Origin: a bacterium
GTDB lineage: Bacteria > Patescibacteriota > Patescibacteriia > 2-12-FULL-60-25
DNA length: 10,447 nt
Direction of reading: 5' to 3'
Assembly (NCBI GenBank): GCA_020056125.1
Contig: JAGVIJ010000070.1
Span: forward strand, 1-10,447
Position 1 is the first letter of the stretch. Every line of letters begins with the position of its first letter. The position numbers and the translations under genes were made by a program. This document shows, piece by piece, positions 1-6,207 of the stretch. The notes below the pieces were generated by a model that worked only from the letters and a program-made list of their open reading frames with translations, did not search any database and had not been told where the DNA came from.

Positions 1-1082
1 CAAACACACACAATCCTTCCATCCTTTTTTAATAGCGGGTAAAGCGTCTGCAGTGCAGTGCGCCACAAGTTGGTTATTTCAGTCGCAGTCCGCTCTAACT
101 CTTGTTTAGTTTCCGATCCCCTAAGCGGCGGACCCAAATAACCTTCGGTGACCACACAATCGATCGTCCCACGCCTGCCCACCGAAGCCACGGTGCAGGT
201 GGGTCCTACGCTTGCCTTGCCGGCAGGCAGGTTCGGCGTCCGGCGTGTTAGATCGCGGATATCGGAAACAAAGGTTTGGATTTTTTGGCGCTCCTCATGC
301 TTAAAAATATTTTGTTGCACCAGCCAATCCAAATTCGCTTCCGCGTCTTTGATTTGTTGCGGATCAATATCCGAGCCCAAAATTTTTCCGGCTTGAGTGG
401 CCAGCGCCGCTTCCATCAAGATGGTGCCTGAACCGCAAAACGGATCGAATAATGTTCCGCCTTCCGGCACCTGCGCCAAGTTCACCAGCACGTGTGCCAG
501 CTTGGGCGGCAACATGCCGGCCTTGGCCTCGCGCGCCGGCCGGCCGTAATCGCGCAAGCTCCAGGCGTCAGCGTCTTGCGCTTGAGTGGTTAAACCGATG
601 GCGATTTTTTTATCATGCACGAGCAAAACAAAATCATAACCTTGGCTGGTTAATTTTAGTTTAGTGACAGCCGCGGGCGAGAGCGGTTCTCCTCCTTGCG
701 AAGTCACCCAGCGCACTGATTTGCCTTGCGCTTTTAAAGCGCGCTTTAAAGCCACGGGCAGTTTTTCCAGTTTTTTCTTCAGCGCCGTGTTCCCGCCATA
801 AACCGAAAAGCCGAACAGCACCTTGGCGCCGCGCGGATTTTGCAGTACCCAATCAGCCAGCGCCTGCGCGTCCAAGGCCGAGCCTTCAGTCTCCCAGACC
901 ACATCTCCCAACTTAACCGTACCGCCCAATTGCCGGATCAACTCTTCGCCTAACCACGCGGGATCGTCTGTTAAAGCGGCTTTTTCCAGAAAAATCGCAG
1001 ATTTAGCTGCGCTTGGGCGGCAAGCTGAAAATTCCGCCCAACTCAATTTAGGATGCGAACCGAAGACTAAAAAATGTTTCAT
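1..1082 (-). CDS. Trm11-like RNA (guanine-N2) methyltransferase, 3' end cut by window edge
   Basis: About 360 residues are open on the minus strand from the ATG at 1082 to the window edge, so the C-terminus is missing. The Rossmann SAM-binding motif DPFCGSGTI is at residues 213-221, the acidic SDID motif at 237-240, and the catalytic-loop motif TEGYLGPPL at 312-320. This arrangement is typical of the UPF0020/Trm11-TrmG10 group, which methylates guanine N2 in tRNA; the exact target cannot be told. The residue after TE is Gly where I expect Pro. No clear THUMP domain is visible in the N-terminal 200 residues. The start MKHFLVFGS is preferred over ATGs at 1091 and 1100; a GGAG lies 3 bases upstream, the only Shine-Dalgarno-like start in the window. 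A repeat-derived insertion of about 27 residues lies between SAM motifs (separate entry). The gene is divergent from rpsF. Confidence 0.8.
   Translation of the reverse strand, partial: MKHFLVFGSHPKLSWAEFSACRPSAAKSAIFLEKAALTDDPAWLGEELIRQLGGTVKLGDVVWETEGSALDAQALADWVLQNPRGAKVLFGFSVYGGNTALKKKLEKLPVALKRALKAQGKSVRWVTSQGGEPLSPAAVTKLKLTSQGYDFVLLVHDKKIAIGLTTQAQDADAWSLRDYGRPAREAKAGMLPPKLAHVLVNLAQVPEGGTLFDPFCGSGTILMEAALATQAGKILGSDIDPQQIKDAEANLDWLVQQNIFKHEERQKIQTFVSDIRDLTRRTPNLPAGKASVGPTCTVASVGRRGTIDCVVTEGYLGPPLRGSETKQELERTATEITNLWRTALQTLYPLLKKDGRIVCV
168..249 (-). repeat. Composite repeat insertion inside the methyltransferase gene
   Basis: Read on the gene strand, this stretch holds about 1.5 GGACGCC heptamers (235-246), a palindromic block centred on TGCCGGCA, and an inverted repeat CCCACC (178-183) / GGTGGG (198-203). 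It is translated in frame as a Pro/Gly/Cys/Thr-rich segment (roughly residues 279-305) between a DIRDL strand and the TIDCVVTEGY strand. Those two would normally be joined by a short linker. The same heptamer recurs at 3284 and 7928, which marks the segment as repeat-derived and not family sequence. Confidence 0.7.
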
Positions 1083-1100
1083 GTACTCCATACTGTACAT
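1081..1100. repeat. 6-bp inverted repeat at the methyltransferase start
   Basis: ATGTAC (1081-1086) and GTACAT (1095-1100) are perfect inverted copies separated by 8 bases, and overlap the start codon region of the leftward gene. A TACAGT -10-like hexamer (minus strand, 1097-1092) falls inside. It may be an operator or a small hairpin at the start codon, or chance. Confidence 0.3.
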
Positions 1101-1122
1101 AAAAGCGGAAAAAGACTAAAGT

Positions 1123-1168
1123 ACCCCTCACGCACCAGTCCCGACATTGTGTTGGGATGGTCTGGGGT
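1123..1168 (+). other. Strong bulged hairpin in the rpsF/methyltransferase divergent spacer
   Basis: The apical stem pairs TCCCGACA (1139-1146) with TGTTGGGA (1150-1157) around a TTG loop, with one G-T pair. It continues through a single bulged G (1138) into ACCA (1134-1137) pairing TGGT (1158-1161). An asymmetric internal loop (1128-1133 against 1162-1163) leads to an outer stem ACCCC (1123-1127) / GGGGT (1164-1168). In all, 17 pairs form. It could be an autoregulatory leader bound by the S6:S18 complex, known upstream of rpsF in many bacteria. However, the best promoter lies downstream of it, so it would be in the mRNA only if an upstream promoter is used. Confidence 0.55.
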
Positions 1169-1173
1169 CGCAC

Positions 1174-1202
1174 TTGACTTTTTAACTCTTTTTTTGTAGT
1201 CT
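1174..1202 (+). promoter_or_regulatory. Sigma-70-type promoter of the rpsF cluster
   Basis: TTGACT (1174-1179) is followed after 17 bases by TAGTCT (1197-1202), a weak -10. Only 12 bases separate the -10 from the rpsF ATG at 1215, so transcription would begin near 1209 and leave a leader of about 5 bases. No Shine-Dalgarno sequence is present, which fits a near-leaderless message. Confidence 0.5.
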
Positions 1203-1214
1203 CTGGCCGTACTT

Positions 1215-1766
1215 ATGCAGTCATACGAACTACTCTATATCATTCCCGCCACTTTTACCGATGATGAACTCGGCGGCGTGGAATCCAACATTAAGGGCCT
1301 ATTGGAAAAATATGGCGCGTCTTCGATTGAGACCAAGCGCCTGGGCAAATTCCGACTGACCTATCCCATCAAGAAGGTTCGCTATGGACATTATATTTTG
1401 GTGAATCTCATGGCTGAACCGACCAGTGTCATTAAATTGGATGAGGCTTTGCGTATTTCCAAAGAAGTTTTGCGCCATTTGATTTTGCGCACCGATGAAG
1501 CTGGCGGCGGAAAGTTCAATCTGGTGCAGTTTCAAGAAGTTGATGTGGAAGCTGCGGCCGCTGGTCGCATGCGCGCCAAAGAGACCGAGGCCGTGAAAGA
1601 AAAAGTTCAAACCACGGCTGATACGGATATCAAATCCGGCGTGGCCGCGCTTGAGACCGGCTCGGATGAAAAAGCCAAAGACGAAGTCAGCCTGACCAAT
1701 GCATTATCAGCTGAAGAACTGGATCGAAAATTGGACGCTGTCTTGCAACAAGATCCCAAAGCTTAA
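1215..1766 (+). CDS. rpsF: 30S ribosomal protein bS6 with long charged C-terminal tail
   Basis: bS6 is a small-subunit protein that binds the 16S rRNA platform together with bS18, encoded two genes downstream. The first ~100 residues show the family pattern: YELLYIIPA start, KRLGKFRLTYPIKKVRYGHY, and the LRISKEVLRHLILR segment. At 183 residues it is well above the usual 95-135. The extra ~75 residues are rich in Lys, Glu and Ala, and end in a predicted short helix, LSAEELDRKLDAVLQQD. The tail ends in PKA, not in the Glu residues extended by RimK in E. coli. There is no Shine-Dalgarno sequence; the start follows from family alignment. It heads the rpsF-ssb-rpsR cluster. Confidence 0.96.
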   Translation: MQSYELLYIIPATFTDDELGGVESNIKGLLEKYGASSIETKRLGKFRLTYPIKKVRYGHYILVNLMAEPTSVIKLDEALRISKEVLRHLILRTDEAGGGKFNLVQFQEVDVEAAAAGRMRAKETEAVKEKVQTTADTDIKSGVAALETGSDEKAKDEVSLTNALSAEELDRKLDAVLQQDPKA

Positions 1767-1784
1767 AATCTTTTATCTCTTTCT

Positions 1785-2243
1785 ATGAACCTGAATCGCG
1801 CCATGATCATCGGCAACCTCACACGAGACCCGGAACTCCGCACCACGCCCGGCGGGCAAAACGTATGTAATTTTGGAGTGGCGACTTCTTTTCAATGGAA
1901 TGATTCCGCCGGTCAAAAACAAGAGAAGGTGGAATATCATAATATCGTGGCCTGGGGACGTTTGGCTGATATTTGCAAACAGTATTTGGGCAAAGGACGC
2001 AAGGTTTATGTGGAGGGTCGGTTGCAAACGCGCGATTGGGAAGCGCAAGACGGTTCCAAGCGCACGCGCACCGAGATCGTGGCCGAGAATATGATCATGT
2101 TGGATCGCGCGCCCACAGGTTCAAACCAGGCTCCGGCCGCGAATCAGCCGTCAGCTCAATATGTGCCGTCTACCAACAATGCGCCGGCTGTGGATCCGGG
2201 TACCGGCGGCGAGGAAATTCGTTTGGAGGATGTGCCGTTTTAA
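1785..2243 (+). CDS. ssb: Single-stranded DNA-binding protein
   Basis: SSB coats single-stranded DNA in replication, recombination and repair. The 152-residue protein has the full OB-fold: MNLNRAMIIGNLTRDPELR start, core EYHNIVAWGRLADICKQYL and GKKVYVEGRL-like segment (here GRKVYVEGRL), ending near residue 110. A Gln/Pro/Asn/Ala-rich linker follows, and then the acidic tip LEDVPF, which matches the conserved partner-binding tail (DDDIPF in E. coli). It starts 18 bases after rpsF in a T-rich spacer without a Shine-Dalgarno sequence, so it probably depends on the rpsF promoter. Length and arrangement are ordinary for the family. Confidence 0.97.
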   Translation: MNLNRAMIIGNLTRDPELRTTPGGQNVCNFGVATSFQWNDSAGQKQEKVEYHNIVAWGRLADICKQYLGKGRKVYVEGRLQTRDWEAQDGSKRTRTEIVAENMIMLDRAPTGSNQAPAANQPSAQYVPSTNNAPAVDPGTGGEEIRLEDVPF

Positions 2244-2281
2244 TCCGAAGTAATACCGGTCATCAAATATACTACTGAAAT

Positions 2282-2494
2282 ATGCAAAAGAAGACTGTTA
2301 GACAATGCCATTTTTGCCAGGTCAATCAAGACGAGGTCAATTATAAAGATACCGGTACTTTGCAGCGCTATCTTTCTTCGTTTGGCAAAATTGTGCCGCG
2401 CAAGCGCTCGGGCGTCTGCGCCAAGCACCAACGTAAACTCTCGCTGGCTATTAAGCGCGCGAGATTTATGGGGTTGTTGCCGTACGTTGTCTAA
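2282..2494 (+). CDS. rpsR: 30S ribosomal protein bS18, with a potential zinc site
   Basis: bS18 pairs with bS6 on the platform of the small subunit. The 70-residue protein has the family core YKDTGTLQRYLSSFGKIVPRKRSGVC followed by a basic helix, KRARFMGLLPYVV. Residues C9-x2-C12 and C46-x2-H49 could form a zinc-ribbon-like site, as in the cysteine-containing ('C+') form of bS18. The start is the only ATG that gives a complete protein. The 38-base spacer after ssb shows no Shine-Dalgarno sequence or internal promoter that I can defend. Third gene of the rpsF cluster. Confidence 0.96.
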   Translation: MQKKTVRQCHFCQVNQDEVNYKDTGTLQRYLSSFGKIVPRKRSGVCAKHQRKLSLAIKRARFMGLLPYVV

Positions 2495-2505
2495 AGAATT
2501 ACGAA

Positions 2506-2590
2506 CCCGCCAAAAGCTTCGCATTTAGGCGGGCCCGCCACAATGGCCGCAGGCCTTTGGGCGGGTGTCGAATGTCGGGTGACGAATTGA
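2506..2590. repeat. Two tandem GC-rich hairpins and heptamer remnants between rpsR and epmA
   Basis: CCCGCC (2506-2511) pairs with GGCGGG (2528-2533). Directly after it a second CCCGCC (2534-2539) pairs with GGCGGG (2560-2565), with an inner GGCC (2545-2548) / GGCC (2552-2555) stem. Degenerate GAATGTC-type copies follow (2567-2590). The nearest T-run (2595-2602) is about 30 bases past the stem, so this is not a standard intrinsic terminator. It looks like a dispersed palindromic repeat and would be transcribed within the operon. Confidence 0.65.
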
Positions 2591-2606
2591 GTCATTTTTT
2601 TTATTT

Positions 2607-3680
2607 ATGAATCTGGAAAAGATTAAGGCGCGCGCTCAAATTATAAAATTAATTCGGCAGTGGTTTGATACTGCGGGTTTTATTGAGATGCACACGCCGC
2701 GCTTGGTTGGTTTGCCCGGACAAGAACCGCATCTGGAACCGTTTTGGACCCAACTAATTGCTCCAAGTTCGAATGTCGAATGTCGAATGTCGAATTTCGA
2801 CGCCGCGTTAATTACTTCTCCGGAATATGCCATGAAGCGTTTGCTCGCCGAGGGCATAGAAAAAATTTATGATTTGGGTCCGTGTTTTCGCAACAATGAA
2901 CCATGGGATGGCACGCATGATCCGGAATTTTTAATGCTTGAGTGGTATCGCCGAGAAGCGGGTTTGGAAGAAATCATGCGCGATACGGAGGAGATGATTC
3001 GGTGGGTCGTGGACGAATTTCGAAATCAAACCGAAACGAACGACATTCGACATTCAGCGGAGCGGATATTCGATATTCGGTCGCCATTCCGTCGGATGAC
3101 TGTTGAACAGGCGTGGCAGAAGTATGCGGGAATCGACCTCGATCCGTTGCTGGGTAATCGCGAAGCTCTGGCGCAAGTTTGCCGCGCAATGGGTCAGACC
3201 GTAAATCCCGACGACACTTGGGACGACCTCTATTTCAAGATTTTTCTTTCTGAGATCGAACCAAAACTTAGTCTGTTCGATCAGGACGCCGGACGCCGGA
3301 CGCCGGACGCCGGACCGGTTTTTCTCTATCGCTATCCCGCTTCCATGGCTGCGCTGGCGCGTCGGTGTGCGGATGATCCGCGCTGGGCTGAACGCGTGGA
3401 GTTTTATTTGGGCGGATTGGAACTGGCTAATGGTTTTGCCGAACTTTCCGATCCGGCGGAACAACGAAAAAGATTTGAAGAGGAACGCGCTCTGCGTTCT
3501 ACACTCGGCAAAAAAACTTGGCCGCTCGATGAGCGATTTTTATCCGCGCTTCCGCAAATGGGTAACGCGGCCGGCATAGCTTTTGGTGTTGATCGATTGG
3601 TTATGTTGCTCACCGGCTCCTCTTCCATTAATGATGTCCTGCCCTTTCCGGCTCGCGAGAGATTCATCATCAAAACATGA
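2607..3680 (+). CDS. epmA: Elongation factor P--(R)-beta-lysine ligase
   Basis: EpmA, a truncated class II lysyl-tRNA synthetase paralogue, attaches (R)-beta-lysine to EF-P, encoded next. Motif 2 is FRNNEP followed by HDPEFLMLEWY, motif 3 is GIAFGVDRLVML, and GLELANGFAEL is also present. Ala325 in motif 3 matches the EpmA-specific Ala298 of E. coli, where lysyl-tRNA synthetases have Gly. There is no anticodon-binding domain. At 357 residues it exceeds E. coli EpmA (325). The excess fits three apparent insertions, at residues about 54-65, 136-158 and 226-236, each coded by a short-repeat tract. All catalytic motifs lie outside them. The start follows a T-run with no Shine-Dalgarno sequence. 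The TGA stop overlaps the first unit of a CATGAAAG array. No epmB (beta-lysine synthesis) is nearby. Confidence 0.93.
   Translation: MNLEKIKARAQIIKLIRQWFDTAGFIEMHTPRLVGLPGQEPHLEPFWTQLIAPSSNVECRMSNFDAALITSPEYAMKRLLAEGIEKIYDLGPCFRNNEPWDGTHDPEFLMLEWYRREAGLEEIMRDTEEMIRWVVDEFRNQTETNDIRHSAERIFDIRSPFRRMTVEQAWQKYAGIDLDPLLGNREALAQVCRAMGQTVNPDDTWDDLYFKIFLSEIEPKLSLFDQDAGRRTPDAGPVFLYRYPASMAALARRCADDPRWAERVEFYLGGLELANGFAELSDPAEQRKRFEEERALRSTLGKKTWPLDERFLSALPQMGNAAGIAFGVDRLVMLLTGSSSINDVLPFPARERFIIKT
2768..2801 (+). repeat. GAATGTC heptamer tract inside epmA
   Basis: Three exact GAATGTC units (2771-2777, 2778-2784, 2785-2791) are followed by GAATTTC (2792-2798). The tract encodes SSNVECRMSNFD, in a surface loop just before the TSPEY motif. 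Three units equal 21 bases, so the frame is kept only in multiples of three units. Confidence 0.85.
3014..3081 (+). repeat. Degenerate TTCGA/ATTCGA repeat tract inside epmA
   Basis: The tract is built from copies of CGAATTTCGAAAT, CGACATTCGACATTC and GATATTCGATATTCGG, related to the GAATGTC family in both orientations. It encodes about 22 residues between the helix ending WVVDEF and the MTVEQAW helix. E. coli EpmA has about six residues there by my recollection of its sequence. Confidence 0.7.
3284..3318 (+). repeat. GGACGCC heptamer array inside epmA
   Basis: Four exact GGACGCC units start at 3284, 3291, 3298 and 3305, followed by a partial GGACC. Translation gives a peptide with 7-residue period, DAGRRTPDAG, between the EPKLSLF segment and FLYRYPAS. 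The same unit appears at 235-241 (inverted) and 7928-7953. Confidence 0.9.
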
Positions 3681-3751
3681 AAGCATGAAAGCATGAAAGC
3701 ATGAAAGCAATTGCTCTTGTGTTTTTATGCTCTTGTGCTTTAATGTTCTAG
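3676..3751 (+). repeat. Octamer array plus 16-bp direct repeat filling the epmA-efp spacer
   Basis: Four exact CATGAAAG units run 3676-3707; the first supplies the epmA stop codon TGA (3678-3680). Next come two near-identical 16-mers, TGCTCTTGTGTTTTTA (3712-3727) and TGCTCTTGTGCTTTAA (3728-3743). Almost the whole spacer before efp is therefore repeat sequence, with no promoter or Shine-Dalgarno sequence visible. Confidence 0.88.
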
Positions 3752-3756
3752 TAAAT

Positions 3757-4317
3757 ATGTCTTCTCCCAATGAAATCAAAAAAGGCATTGTTGTCCGCAA
3801 AGACAATGAGCTTTGGGTGGTCACTGAATTTCAGCACATCAATCCGGGCAAGGGCGCGGCGTTTGTGCGCGCGCGCATCAAGAATGTTAAAACCGATCGT
3901 TCGCTCGAGGTGACTTGGAAGGTTTCGGAGACAATTGAAATTGTGGAGATGGAGTATCGCTCCATGCAGTATTTGTATCACGACACAGCCGGATATAATT
4001 TTATGGATGCGGAGAGTTATGAGCAATTTGCCATGGCTGATACGGATATCGGCGAGCAAGGGAAATATTTGCAGGACGGCATGACTATCACTATGGCGGT
4101 CTATGAAGGCCGACCCATCGCCATGCAACTGCCCAAGAAAATGAAATTTAAAATTGCTGAAACCATGCCCGCGGTCAAAGGGGACACGGCCAGCGGCAAT
4201 GTTACCAAAGAGGCCAAGGTGGATGCGGGTTTCATGATCCAAGTGCCGATTTTTATTGTTGAGGGCGAAGAGGTGGTGGTCAACACCGACACCGGCGAGT
4301 ACGTGGAACGGGCGTAA
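3757..4317 (+). CDS. efp: Translation elongation factor P
   Basis: EF-P binds between the ribosomal P and E sites and relieves stalling at polyproline stretches. The protein has 186 residues, the usual length. The modification loop reads HINPGKGAAFVR with the acceptor lysine at K32 (K34 in E. coli), matching the EpmA gene just upstream. The middle OB domain contains EMEYRSMQYLYHDTAGYNFMD, and the C-terminal domain ends with the typical VNTDTGEYVERA. I chose the start MSSPNEIKKG at 3757. The in-frame ATG at 3727 lies inside the repeat spacer and would add ten residues foreign to the family. The upstream sequence has no Shine-Dalgarno motif. It is the last gene of the rightward block and converges with the ABC gene across 39 bases. 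Confidence 0.96.
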   Translation: MSSPNEIKKGIVVRKDNELWVVTEFQHINPGKGAAFVRARIKNVKTDRSLEVTWKVSETIEIVEMEYRSMQYLYHDTAGYNFMDAESYEQFAMADTDIGEQGKYLQDGMTITMAVYEGRPIAMQLPKKMKFKIAETMPAVKGDTASGNVTKEAKVDAGFMIQVPIFIVEGEEVVVNTDTGEYVERA

Positions 4318-4356
4318 AGGTAGTTCCGAGGCCCTATTCTCGAGTTGAAAATTTTT

Positions 4357-6170
4357 TTACGTATACCACTGCGCTTGTTCGCGGTAGAGTTCAGCGTATT
4401 TGCCGTCCAATGCCAAAAGTTTTTCGTGCGAACCCTGCTCGGTCATCTTGCCTGCATGGAAAACAATGATCCGATCGGCGCGGCGCACGGTTGAAAAGCG
4501 ATGTGAAATAAAAATCAGTCCGCGTTTGTCCGAGGCCTCGAGCAGGTGTTCAAAAAATGCATCTCCGCATTGGCATCCATGGCTGAAGTGGGCTCATCAA
4601 ATCCGAAAATGCGTCCGCCGTGAATGAGCGTGCGCGCAATCACTAATCGTTGGCGCTGACCGCCTGAAACTTGATGCGGCACAATGTCCGGAGGCGCAGC
4701 CTAGTTGCCCAAAAACGTCCGTTCTTTTTGCGGCAAAGATTGAATGACCACATCGGCGCCTGCGATGTTTGCGCTTTGCGAGGGCGGCATACCGAAAGAT
4801 AGTTTGTTGCTGGGCGCGCCGTACATCAAATTATCGCGCACAAAATCTTGATAAAGTTTGGCGTCTTGGAGCATGAGGTGAAACGCTTGGCGCCAAGCCT
4901 GCGGTTTAAAGGCGGAGAGCGGCTGACCGTTTAATAAAATTTTATCCTTGGTGGGTTGAATCAAGCCTGATAGTAAACGCAGGAACGTGGATTTGCCCGC
5001 GCCGTTTTCACCCACCACGCCCAGGTGTTCGCCCTCTTTGAGTACGAATGAAAGATTTGAGACAGCGTCTTTTTTGGCATTGGGATAGCGGTACGAAACT
5101 CGGTCAAAAGTAATTACCAGCGGTTCGTGCGGAATATTTTGGCCGGTCAGGCGTTCGGGCACGAAGCTTAAAAGTTTATTCATGTACGCCAGAATTCCCA
5201 TGTCCGCCCAGAGCGCCGTGATTGAGCTGGAGATTCCGTTTAGCGCATTGCCCATCAGACTGAATAAATTCAGAGCAACATACAGCGCGGTCAGCGCAGT
5301 TGGTCCGGCAAAGGCGGCGCGGCCCAGTACGATGATGACAACTGCATAGGCGCCAACATGCAAGATTGCCAGCAACGTGCGATTGCGCACGCTCATCATG
5401 GCCATGTCGCGGAAGCGATCCAACACGTTGTGATGCGCGCGCTCGCGTTTGGCGAGCAATGTTCGTTCCGCTCCCAATAAGCGCAGCTCGCGGAATTCTT
5501 CGGTGTTTAAAAATAAGTAGCGCGTATATTCCAAGCGGCGGCCTTCCAGCGAATTCCAAGTGGAAGCCCAAACTTCTTTTTTTGATTCGAGATATAAATT
5601 GGCGGCTTGCAGTGCGGCATCAGCCAAGGCTACGAGCGTCACCCACCAGGGCGCGGCCAGCGCCAAAGCCAGCGTGCCAATAAATTGGAACGCGGAACGC
5701 ACCAGTTGTTCGCTGCGATCCGCTAAACGGTTTAGGCGCCACAAGTCCTCGCGTACGAAATCCAAACTGCGGCGGATTTCAGGTTGATTGAGCGCTTCAG
5801 GATCCAACTTAGCCACGTGTTCATAAATAGCTCGTTCAGTCGCTAAGCCCGCACCGCGCGAAAACCAATCCTCAATACGCGAATAAGTTATTTCGGCCAC
5901 GATGTGGCGCAATCCATATGAAGCGATGACTACGCCGATTAAGAAAGGCGCGCGCTCTATGTTGCCTGAAGCGATGGCCGTGATGAACAGTGCAAAAAAA
6001 TACACCTCGAGCGGCTGTAGGGATGCGCCCATGAGCAAGACTGTAAATCGGAAGGTTGCGAGCCATGGATTATCGCGCCAGATGATACCCAAAAATCGCG
6101 CATAGGCGCGGAATTTTTCTTGAGTGGAAAATTTTAAAAGTTCCGATGAGATGTGAGACGCATCTGCCAT
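4357..6170 (-). pseudogene. ABC half-transporter (permease-ATPase fusion), broken by a stop and a frameshift
   Basis: Residues 1-340 form an exporter-type membrane domain with several hydrophobic segments (about 40-69, 160-186, 262-287). The ATPase follows, with Walker A GENGAGKST at 387-395. A TAG stop at codon 490 (4701-4703) cuts it off. Reading on in the same frame gives the signature VSGGQRQR and Walker B IFGFDEPTSAMD. The frame then shifts at a run of six A (4552-4557); one base is missing. Beyond it the other frame supplies FISHRFSTVRRADRIIV (H-loop) and ends at TAA (4359-4357). Repaired, the protein would have 604 residues, normal for the family. The truncated product lacks signature, Walker B and H-loop, so it could not hydrolyse ATP. 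A real pseudogene is most likely, though the homopolymer indel could be a sequence error. Substrate unknown. Confidence 0.85.
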
Positions 6171-6176
6171 GTCGGA

Positions 6177-6205
6177 ATTATACCGCGTTAGGCGAGTACC
6201 GTCAT
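6177..6205 (-). promoter_or_regulatory. Promoter of the ABC gene, apparently leaderless
   Basis: A perfect TATAAT lies on the minus strand (6182-6177), with ATGACG (6205-6200) 17 bases upstream as -35. Only six bases separate the -10 from the ATG at 6170, so transcription would start at or next to the A of the start codon. The -35 reaches to within a few bases of the end of the preceding gene. Confidence 0.6.
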
Positions 6206-6207
6206 GG

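Noticed and set aside
148..1119. Rightward reading frames at 148-396, 452-664 and 823-1119
   Set aside because: They are antisense to the methyltransferase, whose motifs are clear on the minus strand, and show no recognisable protein features.
2534..2602. Rho-independent terminator after rpsR
   Set aside because: The stem is strong, but the T-run is about 30 bases away and epmA follows in the same direction.
3284..3318. CRISPR-like array
   Set aside because: Units are 7-8 bases and directly adjacent with no spacers, so these are simple tandem repeats.
3678..3680. Genetic code 25 (TGA as glycine, Gracilibacteria/Absconditabacteria)
   Set aside because: TGA ends epmA and the RimK-like gene exactly where their families end, and no conserved gene here reads through TGA.
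4326..4358. Intrinsic terminator between efp and the ABC gene
   Set aside because: The only stem is CGAG/CTCG, four pairs with an 8-base loop, and the T7 run lies nine bases after it. It is too weak to call.
4701..4703. TAG recoded as a sense codon in the ABC gene
   Set aside because: Only one in-frame TAG is seen, and a frameshift follows in the same gene, so simple decay or sequence error explains both. The data in this window cannot test recoding further.
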